64,000 nucleotides of DNA from Leishmania mexicana MHOM/GT/2001/U1103. Its lineage: Eukaryota > Euglenozoa > Kinetoplastea > Trypanosomatida > Trypanosomatidae. A program made the position numbers and the translations under genes. The DNA is taken from positions 467,998 to 531,997 of the forward strand of contig NC_018327.1 of assembly GCF_000234665.1 (NCBI RefSeq), given 5' to 3'. The notes beneath the pieces are model-generated. The model ran no database searches, was not told the origin of the DNA, and worked only from the letters and a program-made list of their open reading frames with translations. This document shows positions 30,718 to 42,014 of this stretch, piece after piece; within the stretch, counting starts at the first letter, position 1, and every line of letters begins with the position of its first letter.

Positions 30718-32736
30718 TCAGATATCAGCGCGGCTCCTCGCGTCGTCTGCGGTGATACGCAGTCCTTCCAGGGCCGCCGAGGACGTCATTAGGGACTCGA
30801 TCCATGCAGCACGACCCTCCACCGTCGCCCAGCTCCGCCGCACCTCGGCAGAGGGCGACACTTTTGCAAAGGACATCCCCACCAGCTTCTCCTGAATGCT
30901 CTGCTGCACGCGCTGAAACCCTATCGAGGCCAAGCACGCCGTCCATTCGCTCATCCAGTTGCGGCGTCGCGAACCCTGCGTGCGCGTGCTCACAATAACA
31001 AGCAGCCCGCCCTCCTTGAGCGCCAGGAAAGCATGAATGCACGCCAAGAAACGCAAGCGTGGCGTGGGGATGTAGGAAAGGAGAAGACAGAAAAAAACGG
31101 CGTCGTAGCTTTCCAGCCGCACCGCCGTCGCCGCGAGCGAGCTTTGCGCACCGTTGCCCGCACTGCCGTCACGTGAGTCGCAGGGGTGCAATCCGGAGTT
31201 TCCACCCCCGTCGGTGCGGCTGCTGGCTGGACTCTGCCGCTGATAGCGGATGCGGCCTTCCTCCGCCGTCCCGGATGCAACGGCGGTACTGCTCCCGTGC
31301 GCCGCTTCGTCTGCCTCCGGCTCCTCAGCGAAGAAACCCATCTGCAGCCAATCCCCCCGCCACACACATGGTGATGGGGCACCGTTCGAACCACTGTCCC
31401 ATCCCGCGGCCCCCTGATAGGGCGCAAGATCCATGGACGTTACATGCAAGGGTACAGGTGCAAGAGGCGCTGCACGCCCCAAGACCCTGCCGAAAAAGGG
31501 GCCGTAGCATGAACCCACATCCAGAGTCCACAGCGGCGCAGGCGCTGACGTCGGGGTCGGGTGAGGCGCATCGCGGGTGTAGTCCAGCGCAGTAGCCCAC
31601 GCCGTGTGCTCGCCTCGGCGCCACGTCGACTCCTCCACAATGGCGCGTGCGTCCACATCCGCGTCGATGAGCCCCCGCACCGCACACACCTCCGTCGTCG
31701 ACCCACCACTTGAGTCGGTACTCGAGGACAAGAAAAAGAACTCGCCAGCCCTCGACTTCTTTGGTGCAATGCTGCAGCTGCCGTCCGGGGATGGTGTGCA
31801 CACGTTGATCAGCTGGCCCACCTCCGCTTCCGTCGCCATGCGACCATATCGCTGAAAGAAGAGCCTGCGAAGCGGCTTCACGACTCGTGCAAATACTCCA
31901 GGCAGTTGACGGAAGCGCGTCTGCTCGACGTACACCCTGAAGCAAGGCGGGGAGGACGACTGCACAGCCGCCGGAAGTCGGCAATCAGCGACGTCGGGTG
32001 CGCCGCCTGCAGTTCCCTCCCTCCAGCCCTCCGTCTCTGCCTCGCCGAGATAGTAGGAAGCGATGCTCTGCAGGCAGTAGCTGAGGCGGTCGCTGTAGTG
32101 GCGAGGGTTGGTGTCGGGCACCGCCGCAGTTGCCGTAGCTGTCATTGTCTCGTCCATCAGCACAGAAGAGGACGGCTTTTGTACACCGTCTGCCGTGTCG
32201 CTACTTCGCTGGCGCTTATCGCCAAGACGTGGTGCGGTGGATTCAGACGCTTCTGCGCGGCCGGCGTGCACTGCAGGATTGCCTCTTGCACGGTCACTGT
32301 CATCCACTCCAGTGTCGTGACCCGTCAGAGGTTTCACAGATGGATTCCAGTACAGCGTTGCGAGATGATGCATCGCCTCAGCATAGGCGGAGAGCCGCTG
32401 CGCAGCCGCCTCGCCTGTCAGCGTACGTCGCCACGCTTTCAACTCCTCCTGGTACGACGGTGGCGGCGCGGAGGCAGTAGGACAAGACGAAGCCCCCATG
32501 GTGGTCATCGCAGTACCACCGCCACTGACACCGGTCTGCACGGCCGCCTGCAGGTGTCGATGCTGCTCCTTGATGAGAGATGCCCAGCCGAGGTGCTCTG
32601 TCGAGACATCTTCGCTCTGTGACGCTGAGGCCAATGCAGATGCTGGAGAAGGTGACTCAGGGAGAGGGGCGTGCGAGACGGACTCATGATCCGTACCGGC
32701 ACTGTTTTTTGTATGCTGCGACTTTGCCGACGACAT
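30718..32736 (-). CDS. BMT2-like SAM-dependent methyltransferase
   Basis: This 672-residue protein has a class I methyltransferase core at about residues 403-626. Motif I is WTLDVGSCYGPFFGRV, a strand with an acidic end is TSMDLAP, then YDAVFFCLLLSYIPTPRLR (motif IV region), and GGLLVIVSTRTQGSRRRNW with GFQRVQQSIQEKLVGMSFAKV at the end. The order and the paired DVGsCYgPF and LLLSYIP motifs resemble BMT2, the 25S/28S rRNA adenine-N1 methyltransferase family that also includes SAMTOR. A helical N-terminal region (residues 90-135 and 210-235) may contribute to substrate binding, and Ser/Thr-rich linkers inflate the length well above yeast BMT2. A nucleolar rRNA-modifying role is inferred. The ATG at 32736 is clear. 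Confidence 0.82.
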   Translation of the reverse strand: MSSAKSQHTKNSAGTDHESVSHAPLPESPSPASALASASQSEDVSTEHLGWASLIKEQHRHLQAAVQTGVSGGGTAMTTMGASSCPTASAPPPSYQEELKAWRRTLTGEAAAQRLSAYAEAMHHLATLYWNPSVKPLTGHDTGVDDSDRARGNPAVHAGRAEASESTAPRLGDKRQRSSDTADGVQKPSSSVLMDETMTATATAAVPDTNPRHYSDRLSYCLQSIASYYLGEAETEGWREGTAGGAPDVADCRLPAAVQSSSPPCFRVYVEQTRFRQLPGVFARVVKPLRRLFFQRYGRMATEAEVGQLINVCTPSPDGSCSIAPKKSRAGEFFFLSSSTDSSGGSTTEVCAVRGLIDADVDARAIVEESTWRRGEHTAWATALDYTRDAPHPTPTSAPAPLWTLDVGSCYGPFFGRVLGRAAPLAPVPLHVTSMDLAPYQGAAGWDSGSNGAPSPCVWRGDWLQMGFFAEEPEADEAAHGSSTAVASGTAEEGRIRYQRQSPASSRTDGGGNSGLHPCDSRDGSAGNGAQSSLAATAVRLESYDAVFFCLLLSYIPTPRLRFLACIHAFLALKEGGLLVIVSTRTQGSRRRNWMSEWTACLASIGFQRVQQSIQEKLVGMSFAKVSPSAEVRRSWATVEGRAAWIESLMTSSAALEGLRITADDARSRADI

Positions 32737-34226
32737 TAGGCGCGACCGTCACATGAAGCTAGCGGCACTGTGAGAGCGGGGGAGGAGGAAAAGAGCACAC
32801 TCACGCGACCCGGCAACACCGTCTCTCTCGCTATCCTCGGTCAATGTTTCGCTAATGCGTGCGTGTGCGTGCGTGTGACGCGCGCGCATGGGTATACGAA
32901 TGCGCTTAAAAGGGGGGAGACACAAAGCGAGCCAGTGAACGTGTCCAAGTGCAGTGTGTATTCGGGATACGAGAGCGCGCGCGTACGCAGCGCAGAAGTT
33001 CATCCTGCGCCCTCCACCACCACCACCACATTTCCCGCCCCTGCTGCTCCTCTTACGGAGTCGTGCGAAGCGCGGTGTGGGAGGAGAGACGTGCAGGGCA
33101 TCCGCACTAGCTCGACAGGAGGAGGGACACGTACCGCCATGCCCTCGGGTCCGCTCTGGAAGGCGACCAAAAAAATATATACTTCTAATACTAGTAAGAG
33201 AAGAGGGAGAGCACCCTCGCCGCCCCTGCTCCTGGCCAGTGAGAGGGTAGAAGAAGCCCCTCCCCACCTTTGCGAGTCCGCTCTTACCCTCGTCATCTCT
33301 TTTTCGGTTTCTTTGTTGTGCTCCCAGGTGTATTGAGGTTGGCGAAGACTCGCCCATGAAAGAACGCCACACCGTAGAAGCATCCCCACTGGCTAAGACG
33401 TTCAAGAGAAGGGCACACACGCAGAAATACAGGCACGGATGCACAGACTGGTACAAGACACAGAGGACGCAGCAGCCGCACGGCGCATCTTACCAGAAGC
33501 ACAGACAGGCACAGGCAGGCCGAAAATGAAGAAGAAAACGACGGGATAAGAGAGAGAGAGACGCGGAGAGGGGGAAGAAGGAAAATCACCATGGAGCAGC
33601 AGGAGAAGTCGTGGCAAATGGATCAGCTTCCACGTGCGGGTGCTCGTGCGAGCGGGGTGTGCGAGGGAGAGAGGCGATGCAGCCTATCCACGCCCATCCG
33701 TCAAGAAACCACCAAGCGAGAGAGAGAAAGCGAGAATGCAAAGGAAAACAATAATGAGAAAAGACAGCCGCGCCAATTTCCAGTGCTTTGCGTGAACTAT
33801 GCATCCGCCTCCGCTTCTTCTTCGGATTTGCGCTGGCGTCTCCTCTGCAGTCGTGATTCAAGCGGTACGGGGTGCATCCCACCCCGCCCCACCCCCCGGC
33901 CCACTACCAAAAACTATGCCCACATGCCCACCCAAGCGACGACATCCGAGGAGACAGTACGATAACAACAAACCCATCGCAAAAGGAAGAGGGGGGAAGG
34001 GGTACAGGTATACGATACAGATCTGTATGTACGGAAATGGGCACAGGAGCGAAGGAAAAGGAAAGGCAAAGCGGTCTGCCACTTACACACACATACCTTT
34101 TCTGTCCACGCGCAGCCACCGCTACACCCCCAAACCGACCCTAAACCTTCCCACCTCTCCCTGTCTACGGAGCCGTCAGCAGCAGCACCACCATAACAAC
34201 AACAACACACACACCATGCAGACACA
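32737..34226. other. Intergenic spacer
   Basis: The spacer is low-complexity and purine-rich on plus, with CA-rich and ACAACAACA tracts near its left end (34190-34218). No gene is supported. Confidence 0.6.
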
Positions 34227-35690
34227 CTAGCAGTCCATGTAGTCACCTTCCTCAAAGGAGTCGCAGATGACCTCCACGGACGGCCTATCCAACAACCGCT
34301 GAATCGCGTCCTGCATCATGATAGACCCGCACACGTTGATGATCTTGAGAGCCGGGCAGTCGGCCAACCGATTCACGTCTGTCACGTTTGTCATCTTCAG
34401 GTCAAGCTCCTCCAGCGTGGCGCACTCCGTCAGCATCTCCACACCCTCGTTCGTCACGGCTGTGCGCGCGCACAGGATGCGGCGTATTTTCGGGCACCGG
34501 TGAAAGGCGTTGATGCTAGAGATGTACAGACACCCAGTGAGCACCACCGTATCGAGCTCTGGCGACTCTTCCAGGTGAATCAAGGTGTAGTCCGTGAGCG
34601 CCGTGTTCGTCGCGTCAAGCACGCGCAGGTGTTCCATGTCTTTGAGAAACGTGATGTTGTTGAGGTCGGTCGCGGCGCAGCGGAACATTTCGAGTTGGGT
34701 GCACTGCGCCACGCACTCGATGTCCTGCAGTATGCTCAGCCGCGACACATCGAGGAAGCGGAGTTTCTTTAGGCTTCCTAGCGCGGACAGGTCAGCGATT
34801 TCCTCACAGCCGTCCAGCGACAAGTGCTCCAAGCTCGTAGCCAACGACGTCTTCAGTGTATTCAACGTCATCGAGTGGAGCGGCGTCTCGGACATGAGCA
34901 ACGTCGTCAGTGACGCCAGCGCCTCTTTGGGTATCTGCGTGAGGGCCGTATCAATGAAGGTCGCGGTAAGATCGAGAGTGCGCAGGTTGGAGCTGAGTTC
35001 ACTAAAAAAGGCAGAAGATGTGTCATCGTATACGCCGCAGCTTTCCACGTGCACGTCCACCAATGAGGCACACGTCTCGGAGTGAATCGCGTTCAGGTTG
35101 GAGAGCTTGCTGCAGGACCGCAGTGTCAGCTTCTTGAGGTTCGAGAGGTGCAGCCCCGAGACTCCGTCCGGCTCCACAGGGCAGAAGATGATCGTGAGAG
35201 ATTCGAGGTTTTTGATGCGACTGGCATCCCCGACGGACGTGACGCCGCGGCAGGAGACCAGCTCCAGCTCCCTCAAGTTCGTCAACGCGCCAAGGGGCTC
35301 GAAGAAAGAGTTCTCCACGGGAGCGTGATGCAGCACGAGGCGCGATAGCCCATTGGCGACGAGGGCATGATAGCGGCCCAGCAGCTTGGCGCTGTGGGTG
35401 CGAAACTTGCGACCGATAGAGGAGATAGAGTACAGGGAGTAGCTGCTGCGTCCCTGCTCGTCTTCTTGGGCGTTGAAGATGATGCACTGGCCGTAGCGGG
35501 AGACCATGATTTCCTTGTGTGGTGCCCATGGGCTCTGCGGGCTCTGCACAGCGCTGCGAAACGGTCGCGAGATGCATCGCACGGCTGTCAGGGTGCGTCG
35601 GTTGTACGGCATGTAGCGCATCACCTCGTGAAGGGTTTCCTTGTCCGGAATCTCACCCGTGAAGGGTGTCCCGGTACTTTGAGAGAGCAT
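34227..35690 (-). CDS. Leucine-rich repeat protein
   Basis: This 487-residue protein starts at MLSQSTGTPFTGEIP; the longer open frame begins at a TTG in low-complexity sequence. From about residue 125 to the C-terminus it consists of at least a dozen leucine-rich repeats of 23-25 residues, for example LTNLRELELVSCRGVTSVGD, LRTLDLTATFIDTALTQIP and LEELDLKMTNVTDVNRLADC. The LxxLxLxxCxxIxDxxxL pattern resembles the cysteine-containing and TpLRR-like repeats common in kinetoplastids. The N-terminal 60 residues (KETLHEVMRYMPYNRRTL...) could be an F-box-like helix pair, but this is weak. There is no signal peptide or GPI signal, so a cytosolic scaffold role is likely. Confidence 0.9.
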   Translation of the reverse strand: MLSQSTGTPFTGEIPDKETLHEVMRYMPYNRRTLTAVRCISRPFRSAVQSPQSPWAPHKEIMVSRYGQCIIFNAQEDEQGRSSYSLYSISSIGRKFRTHSAKLLGRYHALVANGLSRLVLHHAPVENSFFEPLGALTNLRELELVSCRGVTSVGDASRIKNLESLTIIFCPVEPDGVSGLHLSNLKKLTLRSCSKLSNLNAIHSETCASLVDVHVESCGVYDDTSSAFFSELSSNLRTLDLTATFIDTALTQIPKEALASLTTLLMSETPLHSMTLNTLKTSLATSLEHLSLDGCEEIADLSALGSLKKLRFLDVSRLSILQDIECVAQCTQLEMFRCAATDLNNITFLKDMEHLRVLDATNTALTDYTLIHLEESPELDTVVLTGCLYISSINAFHRCPKIRRILCARTAVTNEGVEMLTECATLEELDLKMTNVTDVNRLADCPALKIINVCGSIMMQDAIQRLLDRPSVEVICDSFEEGDYMDC

Positions 35691-36223
35691 CGTCCAGTGT
35701 CGCAAAGATGTCGGGCGAGAGAGAAGATGTCTTGAAATGCAAGACGGCGAAGCACACACACACACACGCGCGTGAACAAAAGGGCGGAGGGGGAGAAACA
35801 AAAGGGTTAACGAGATGGACAGTGCGGAAGCACGGGGGAGGGCTGTGGGGGGCTGTGGAAGGAGGATGTTGCGTCAAGAAGCCGAACAAGAAAGAGAGAG
35901 ATAAGGGAACAAGTACATATATATATGTACGCGCGTGTAAACGAAGGACTCTATGTACGTCTGTCGATCTGCGATCTTGTACGAGAGGATGAAGATAGAA
36001 AAGGTATAGGAGGGCAGCAGCGCGGCAACGCGTTCGTATGCGGCGTGCGTTTGGGGTGAACACCTCCCCCACCTCCCCTCCCCCCCAGATTGAACGCGCT
36101 GGAGCGCAACAAGGAAGATTGATGGGTGTGATGGGCCCGCCTCACCATGCACAGACACACCGCGTATGTAGGCCCTTGCACGCCAAGTGCAAGAAAATGC
36201 ACCAGAGGACAGAAAACCAAATA

Positions 36224-36246
36224 ATATATATATATATATATATATA
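36224..36246. repeat. (TA)n microsatellite
   Basis: Alternating TA of about 11 repeats in the spacer between the LRR gene and Stealth gene 1. Confidence 0.9.
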
Positions 36247-37499
36247 AAGCTGAAGAGCGGGGCCAGGACCCAGAAAGAGGAGAGACGAAGAGGAAGGAGG
36301 AAGAAGGAGGAGAGTTTGCCGCACCGATGCCGCTGTAGGAGCAGATGCGGAGCGCGGGATCAGTAGTGCGCATCCCTAGCCCTCAGCCGTTTCATTTTTT
36401 GCCAGACGCACACTCACACAAGGCGGCGTCGTTCGCGTGAATGGGTTGCGCCCAGTGCAACAGAAAGCGAGAAATAGAGATAGACAAGCATACCCATGCA
36501 GGGTGCTGGGTAAGAACTCAGAGAAAGAGATGGTGTGAGAGGACACCCAGAAGTGCAGACGGAAACGGGAGAAAAAAAGTAAGCAGAACGTCTGCTATTA
36601 CCGCCACACATATAATTGCCTCACCTCCCGCCAAGCGAAGAGCTCATTGGGTATGTACTGCCGCTGCTTTGCTGCGCCTGCTACGGAAGCTGTCGCTTGA
36701 GCGCGAAAAACAGCATGAACGAGGAGCGCGCGAGAGACCTACCAGAAAATCTACAGAAGCCGATTCAAACAGCTGAGAGAGACACAAGGGAAACTCCTTG
36801 TTTCGTCTACATGTAGCGGCACCACTCACAACCACCGTCGCACATACATCCGTGAGGGCGGGGAGGTGAAGAGTTCGACCACGGAGGGAGATGGCGACGT
36901 TAAACAAAGGCGGCGAGAGACCTCAAACGCCAACCTCCTCGGCGATGGCCACACACACACGCACACCTGTGCATGTACGCATGTCCACGCATGTGGATTT
37001 CGATGCCCAAAAAGCGAGAGCGTAAACATGACAAGGAACACAGAGCTACAGAAAGAGCGATTTGGAGATGGCGATACGAAACCTCTGTGGCCAACACCGG
37101 CGCCTCACGCCGTCACGACGGCACAAGCAAAAAAAAAGAAGGCGCTGGCGCTTCCAAGGATGAAGCACGCGGCGAAGCTGACCACTCATCCCACCAACTT
37201 CGCTTCAACGTTTCGTGACGAGAGAGAGATGAAGGCCTGCGTCTACGACGTAGTGCATCCCCTCCCTTCCCCTCCCTCCCTCTCTCCCCGCGCTTCTTTA
37301 TGTCAGCACCCCCCCCCTCGTCCGTCATCCTTCACGCAAACGCGCGCCCAAACAGATACGCGCAACGGTACAACGACGGCGATGGAGACCGACGAGGAGA
37401 GGTGGAGCGAGGAAGGGCGAGAGAGCAGGAAAAGGGTAGGACATGGCCACAATGTGAGAGAGCGCCTTTGACAGAGAGTCGGCAACATTTTGCTTTCTC

Positions 37500-38150
37500 A
37501 GTGAGCCATTCCACCAAGAGCACATCAGCACAGAGACCCGTGCAGCCACAGCTGACCCACCTCTGTTGCGCTGCAGCTACATCCTCGCCGTCGAGGATGA
37601 GCTGCCCTGCCGTCAAATCGGGCCATGCACCTAACGGGATCCCCTTGCCCATCCGCGGATACGTGTTGCGCGATCGGCGTCACAGAGACCTGGCTGGACT
37701 GCCTTCCTTGATACAAGCAGACCGCGTCCAGGGTCTGGCGGGAGAGTGGAGGCGGTGTGCTTCTGTCGTGCGGGTAACAGGGGGATGTCGGCCTGGCATC
37801 TGAGACCGGTAAACAGGTCCGTAGTCCGTTCAGTTGGCGTGGGCTCCTCCGCCATTGCCGATTTCGCATGCTTGTCAAGCTTCTTATTGTGCACCCATTC
37901 ACAACAGCCATCGGCAAGCCAAAATGAGAGGGGCGCGCGGCCGCTGCGCATGATGGAGGCGTGTAGGTGCGGAGCTCCAAGGGGTGTCGATGCCTGCACA
38001 CCGGTGCATAGACTCGTCACTGCGCGAGGAGGAGGGGTCAAAGTGCTTCCTGGGTGTGACAATGCCCTGTGCAGCGCGGCGGGCCCCAGCCGTTGTTGTC
38101 TCTGTTTCGTTGCATTGCCATAGTGCCCGATTTCTATTTTTTTTCTGAGC
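37500..38150. other. Complex-sequence island, possible degenerate retroposon remnant
   Basis: This 650-bp stretch lacks the simple-sequence bias of its surroundings. It keeps fairly long open frames on both strands with balanced composition. It is not a copy of the SIDER-like repeat seen elsewhere in the window. Size and texture would fit another degenerate retroposon type or an old gene fragment, but nothing is recognisable by eye. Confidence 0.3.
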
Positions 38151-39641
38151 TCGTTTCCCCATTTCCGTCCGTTACGGCAGGCACCGTAGCGAAGGGGCGG
38201 GGGTGGGGTGGCACGGAAGGTGACGCCCAGCAGGTATAGCAGTCCCATCGCTATCCCATCTCGCCCTCTCCCTCTCTCCCCCTTCCGATGGAGAAAGAGA
38301 AGAGAAAGGGAGAGAGGGAGGGGGGGGGCACAACGAGGAAACTTAGATGGTTTATTGAGGGTTATAAAATAGTGGTTGGCTTCTTCCGCCTTTTATGTCA
38401 ATGGCAGCGATAAAAAGCCGCGCTGAAGAAGACCTTGAAAAGAAGGAGAAATCGAGGGAGACAGGGGGAGGGGAGGGGAGGAGGGGCAAGGCAGGGTATC
38501 ACCGCGTCTCTGAGAGGGACAAAAATATATGTTTGTAATAGTAATGAAACGAAAGGAGTGAGGGGAGGATAGTGATGTCCACCAGACAGTAATAGTGACG
38601 GTACACAGCCACGGCGACGTTGGAGAAGACACGACAACACCCATACACACAGATAAACGAGCATGCACAGACACACTCATAAAGACTGCCACGCGTGGAG
38701 GAAAAAGTGGGCAGACGGCGAATCGATTAGTCTTTCGAACAACACCGCGCGGCAGACAAAACACAGTGAAGAAGACGCAAGCGCAAAGGGAGACGAGGAA
38801 AATAATAGAACCATTGTCCAAGACACAACGCAGGCAACGTAAAGGCACGCTTCATATGGACGACGGGCGATGGAAAAGGCGAAAGACCAAAATGAAGACG
38901 AGGAGGAAATCGCAGTACAAGGGCGCCTCTTAGCTGGAAGAGAGACACACAGCCATCCAATGTACTTACATTCTTTCGCAGAAAGACGTGCTCACCCACA
39001 GGCCCCACCCGTGACGTAGCGACACAGGAAAACGAAATAAATAAAGGCTGACCAGTAAAAGAGAACAACGCCCAAACGATACAGACGCACAGAAAGACGG
39101 GCAGTGGAAAAAAAGGGGGCAGAGGGCAAGGAAAGCAGGCATACCATGGCGAGGACAAGGCGTTTCCTTCGTCCTCACGGAGCGTCTTGTACGTGGGCGG
39201 GTACGTAAAACAGAGAAAGAGGGGGGAGGGAGGGTGGACCCGTGAATGTCAACGGCTGTTGGTACTCGTTTCACAGAACTGAGCCATCGTTTCGGTGATG
39301 AGTTGCCAGTTATAGAACGCACCCAAACGAATAATAATAATAATAAATAGGCCAGAGAGCGCAATGCTCAGTTCTCCTGAATCGGAGAGATCATCCAGAA
39401 AGAGGGGGGAAAGAAAGAAACACCGACTACACAATGCGCAGGCACCAAAACAAAAAAAAAACTCAGCAGCAGGGTGCAGCGGGCCGTCAACGCCAACCCT
39501 CTCGTCCAACGTCTGAACACGGCAGGGTGACGGCAGAAGAGGTGCGCCGCACGGACAATATCCACTACTGGTCAATCGGGCCACACACACACACACACAA
39601 CATCATGGAAAGCGGACGACGGCAACCTACATGCAGAGGAG

Positions 39642-42014
39642 CTACGCAGGGACCGGCCAGCGTTCCCATGGTGCCTGAGGAGCCAGGTAGGAGCAGAGCC
39701 ACAGCAAGCGATGAAAGGCTGCCTGGATGAGATGAGACTCATTCCACCCCATTAGGTGGCTCGTGTGCAGCTGCTTGTTCATCGCCTCACTATCAAGATC
39801 GTCGTTCACGGTAATAAACAGCGGCGGCATCGACGCACGCCGGGCCGTCGACGACGACTCACCTGTCTCATTGCTGGCGGAGTGCTCCAGGCGAGAGAGA
39901 ATGATCGCAAGGCGCTGAAAGTCCTCCACAATAAAGAATCGAAACGTCAGGTCAGTCATGGATACGTGGTGATGCACATCCAGCACCAAAGACTGCACCC
40001 GTGACGCGTCTACAGAGCCTCGCTTCCGGCAGCCACTGATCATTTCATAGCTCACCTTGTGAGGTGCGCTTGCCGTTCCCTCCGACAAGAGCGTGCGCAC
40101 CACCTGAGACGGCTTGTAGAGTCGGTGCGGCGCTGATGCCGACACGGACGTGGCTGTGCTCTGCACACTACCCCTGGGGCGAGAGAGGCTGTTATGCGCC
40201 GTCTCCGTCGGCGATACCGGCACAGTGGTAATGCTGCTCAGCCATTTTCCCTCGTAAGATTTCCAGCGTGCGAGCATATCGCTGTGCTGCAGCCGTACCG
40301 TTTGGCTGCCTCCCTCGAGCGGGTGACCAGGGCAGGACGTATGGCGCCTCCGCCGCCACTTACGGGTCGTGAGGGGACGCATGTGTCGCAGCGTGGCAAC
40401 ACATCGCTCATCACTCTGGCACCAAAGCGCCGCCGTACGTGCGCGGCGCATCGCCAAAGCAAACGACTCGTAGATGTGGGCAGGGGAAAAGTTGTTCATG
40501 CTGCGTAGATACGCTCTGCGCATCTCCTTCACAGTCTCGCCAAAGCCATTTGTGGGGCAGTCCAGCATCGTCCGTAGCACTTCGCGATCCACCACACGAG
40601 GCATATGAGCGTACTCCATTGAGGGCACGATCCCAGGCAGCTCCTCCTGCACGTAATAGCGAGCGAGGTGATTCAGGACATTATTGCTATTCAGCTTAGG
40701 CTTGGAAAATTGCCCTGGTCTGCACAAAAAGCGCAGCGTGCAGTCCACCAGCCTTCCTTTAGGTCGCCTATCCTCCAGTTCGGCGCACCACGACTGGGGG
40801 ATGAGCCACGCTCCTATGCGTGCCAGAGTTGGCCTGGATGGGGGTGGCACGTAGCCGTCACTGTTAAAGATGGTCTCGAATAGCAGTGGGACCCGTTTCT
40901 CGTCACTGTTGAGCTGAGTCGCCATGATGTCAGGCACAGCATCTGGTTGTTGCTGGATCGCCATCTCCAAGATCTGGCGCGGCGGCGACAGGGGGCGGAA
41001 CAAGTCGAAGAAGGAGACTTGCCGCCCCAGCATCATGTCATTGTTGAAGTAGAGGAAAAAGCGCGAGATGCCCGGAATGCGATGCAGCCCGGACTCTATC
41101 ACGTTCGAGTTCAGCGTCGGCAGCACCCACGCCGCCTCCTCAGCGCTGAACATATCCGCATGCGTCACCACGCGCAGCTCCGGGAACCTCTCCGTGTCAA
41201 GCCACGCGGGCACCTGGTCCTTGTCAGACAGGACAAGGTACACGCGCCGCACCAGCGACACAACCCCGTCCCCCGCGTCAGCGTCGCTCATGTTCACCCG
41301 GTACCCAAGCTCACCCAGCCGCCGCACGTCCGCAGCGTGGCGGTGGTGGTACTGCGCAAGCGCGCCGCTCGCAAGCACGAACTCGCGCAGCGACCGCAGC
41401 GAGTACCGCAGCTCCTCCCAGTCGCGGTACCGCCGCTGCTCGAACCGCACGTGCCGCGCCTCAAGGTTGCGCCGGAACGACGGCGCTCTCGGGTTCACGA
41501 ACGTGTACACAATGTCCAGCTGCATCGGCGTCGCAACGCGCGTCGCGCTGTCCACGGTCCACAGCGTCGCGTTGTGCGCAGCGAAGAAGTCGTAGTACGC
41601 GCTCCTCGGCCCCTCGTGCGGCGACGCCACGTACGACGCCGCCACGCGCAGGAACTCCCGCTCCACGCCGCTACCTCCGGCCGTCGCGTCGCTGTAGCAG
41701 AACCGCTCACCAGCATCGTCCGGCGAGTACAGCATCAGCACAGTGCTATCCACAGGCGTCTCAGTAAAGTTGCTCTCGTCGACTCCTGGAGCAGCGTGTG
41801 CTCCACACGCTGTCTCGGTGATACTCCCACGAACGGCATTACCTCCTCTCCACCCCACTGAGGACGAGATATCGGTGCCGCACAAGAGCAAAACTGCAAG
41901 GAGCAACAAACTCGGCACAGCAATCCAGAGGCGGCTCTGTCGCTGCTGATGCCGCGCTACATCCTTGGAGGGCGAGGATCCCAATAATGTCGAAGGCCCG
42001 CCGCTGGAGCTCAT
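39642..42014 (-). CDS. Stealth-family hexose-1-phosphate transferase, paralogue 1
   Basis: This 790-residue predicted type II membrane protein has a short basic cytoplasmic tail, a membrane anchor at about residues 29-45 (LWIAVPSLLLLAVLLLCG), then a luminal domain. All four Stealth conserved regions are visible: CR1 QLDIVYTFVN (165-174); CR2 from YRDWEELRYSLRSLREF through YLVLSDKDQVPAWL to LPTLNSNVIESGLHRIPG and FLYFNNDMMLG (about 196-330); CR3 around EYAHMPRVVDREVL (467-480); CR4 PLFITVNDDLDSEAM near the C-terminus. The family includes GNPTAB and bacterial capsule hexose-1-phosphotransferases, which transfer sugar-1-phosphate from a nucleotide sugar. In Leishmania a mannose-1-phosphate transferase for phosphoglycans is an attractive but inferred role. 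It shares a 782-bp near-identical block with paralogues 2 and 3, while its ends are unrelated. Confidence 0.92.
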   Translation of the reverse strand: MSSSGGPSTLLGSSPSKDVARHQQRQSRLWIAVPSLLLLAVLLLCGTDISSSVGWRGGNAVRGSITETACGAHAAPGVDESNFTETPVDSTVLMLYSPDDAGERFCYSDATAGGSGVEREFLRVAASYVASPHEGPRSAYYDFFAAHNATLWTVDSATRVATPMQLDIVYTFVNPRAPSFRRNLEARHVRFEQRRYRDWEELRYSLRSLREFVLASGALAQYHHRHAADVRRLGELGYRVNMSDADAGDGVVSLVRRVYLVLSDKDQVPAWLDTERFPELRVVTHADMFSAEEAAWVLPTLNSNVIESGLHRIPGISRFFLYFNNDMMLGRQVSFFDLFRPLSPPRQILEMAIQQQPDAVPDIMATQLNSDEKRVPLLFETIFNSDGYVPPPSRPTLARIGAWLIPQSWCAELEDRRPKGRLVDCTLRFLCRPGQFSKPKLNSNNVLNHLARYYVQEELPGIVPSMEYAHMPRVVDREVLRTMLDCPTNGFGETVKEMRRAYLRSMNNFSPAHIYESFALAMRRARTAALWCQSDERCVATLRHMRPLTTRKWRRRRHTSCPGHPLEGGSQTVRLQHSDMLARWKSYEGKWLSSITTVPVSPTETAHNSLSRPRGSVQSTATSVSASAPHRLYKPSQVVRTLLSEGTASAPHKVSYEMISGCRKRGSVDASRVQSLVLDVHHHVSMTDLTFRFFIVEDFQRLAIILSRLEHSASNETGESSSTARRASMPPLFITVNDDLDSEAMNKQLHTSHLMGWNESHLIQAAFHRLLWLCSYLAPQAPWERWPVPA
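40981..41762 (-). repeat. Near-identical block shared by the three Stealth genes (copy 1)
   Basis: It corresponds to 44858-45639 (offset 3877) and 48242-49023 (offset 7261). Only a handful of base differences are visible, the main one at about 41041-41052, changing FNNDMM to IANDMM. It spans the end of the stem, CR1 and CR2. Similarity stops abruptly on both sides. Confidence 0.88.

Larger units (their letters stand above)
35691..39641. other. Long gene-free spacer downstream of Stealth gene 1
   Basis: Four kilobases without a supported gene. It contains a TA run (36224-36246), CA runs, ATAATAATA near 39335-39345 and purine-rich plus-strand DNA. The exception is 37500-38150, which is compositionally complex (see separate entry). 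It is likely a very long 3' UTR plus intergenic sequence. Confidence 0.55.

Noticed and set aside
40947..41861. Plus-strand open frame of 304 codons (and related frames at 44896-45852 and 48280-49050)
   Set aside because: They are Arg/His-rich antisense shadows of the Stealth CR1-CR2 block. The minus-strand frames carry the conserved family motifs.
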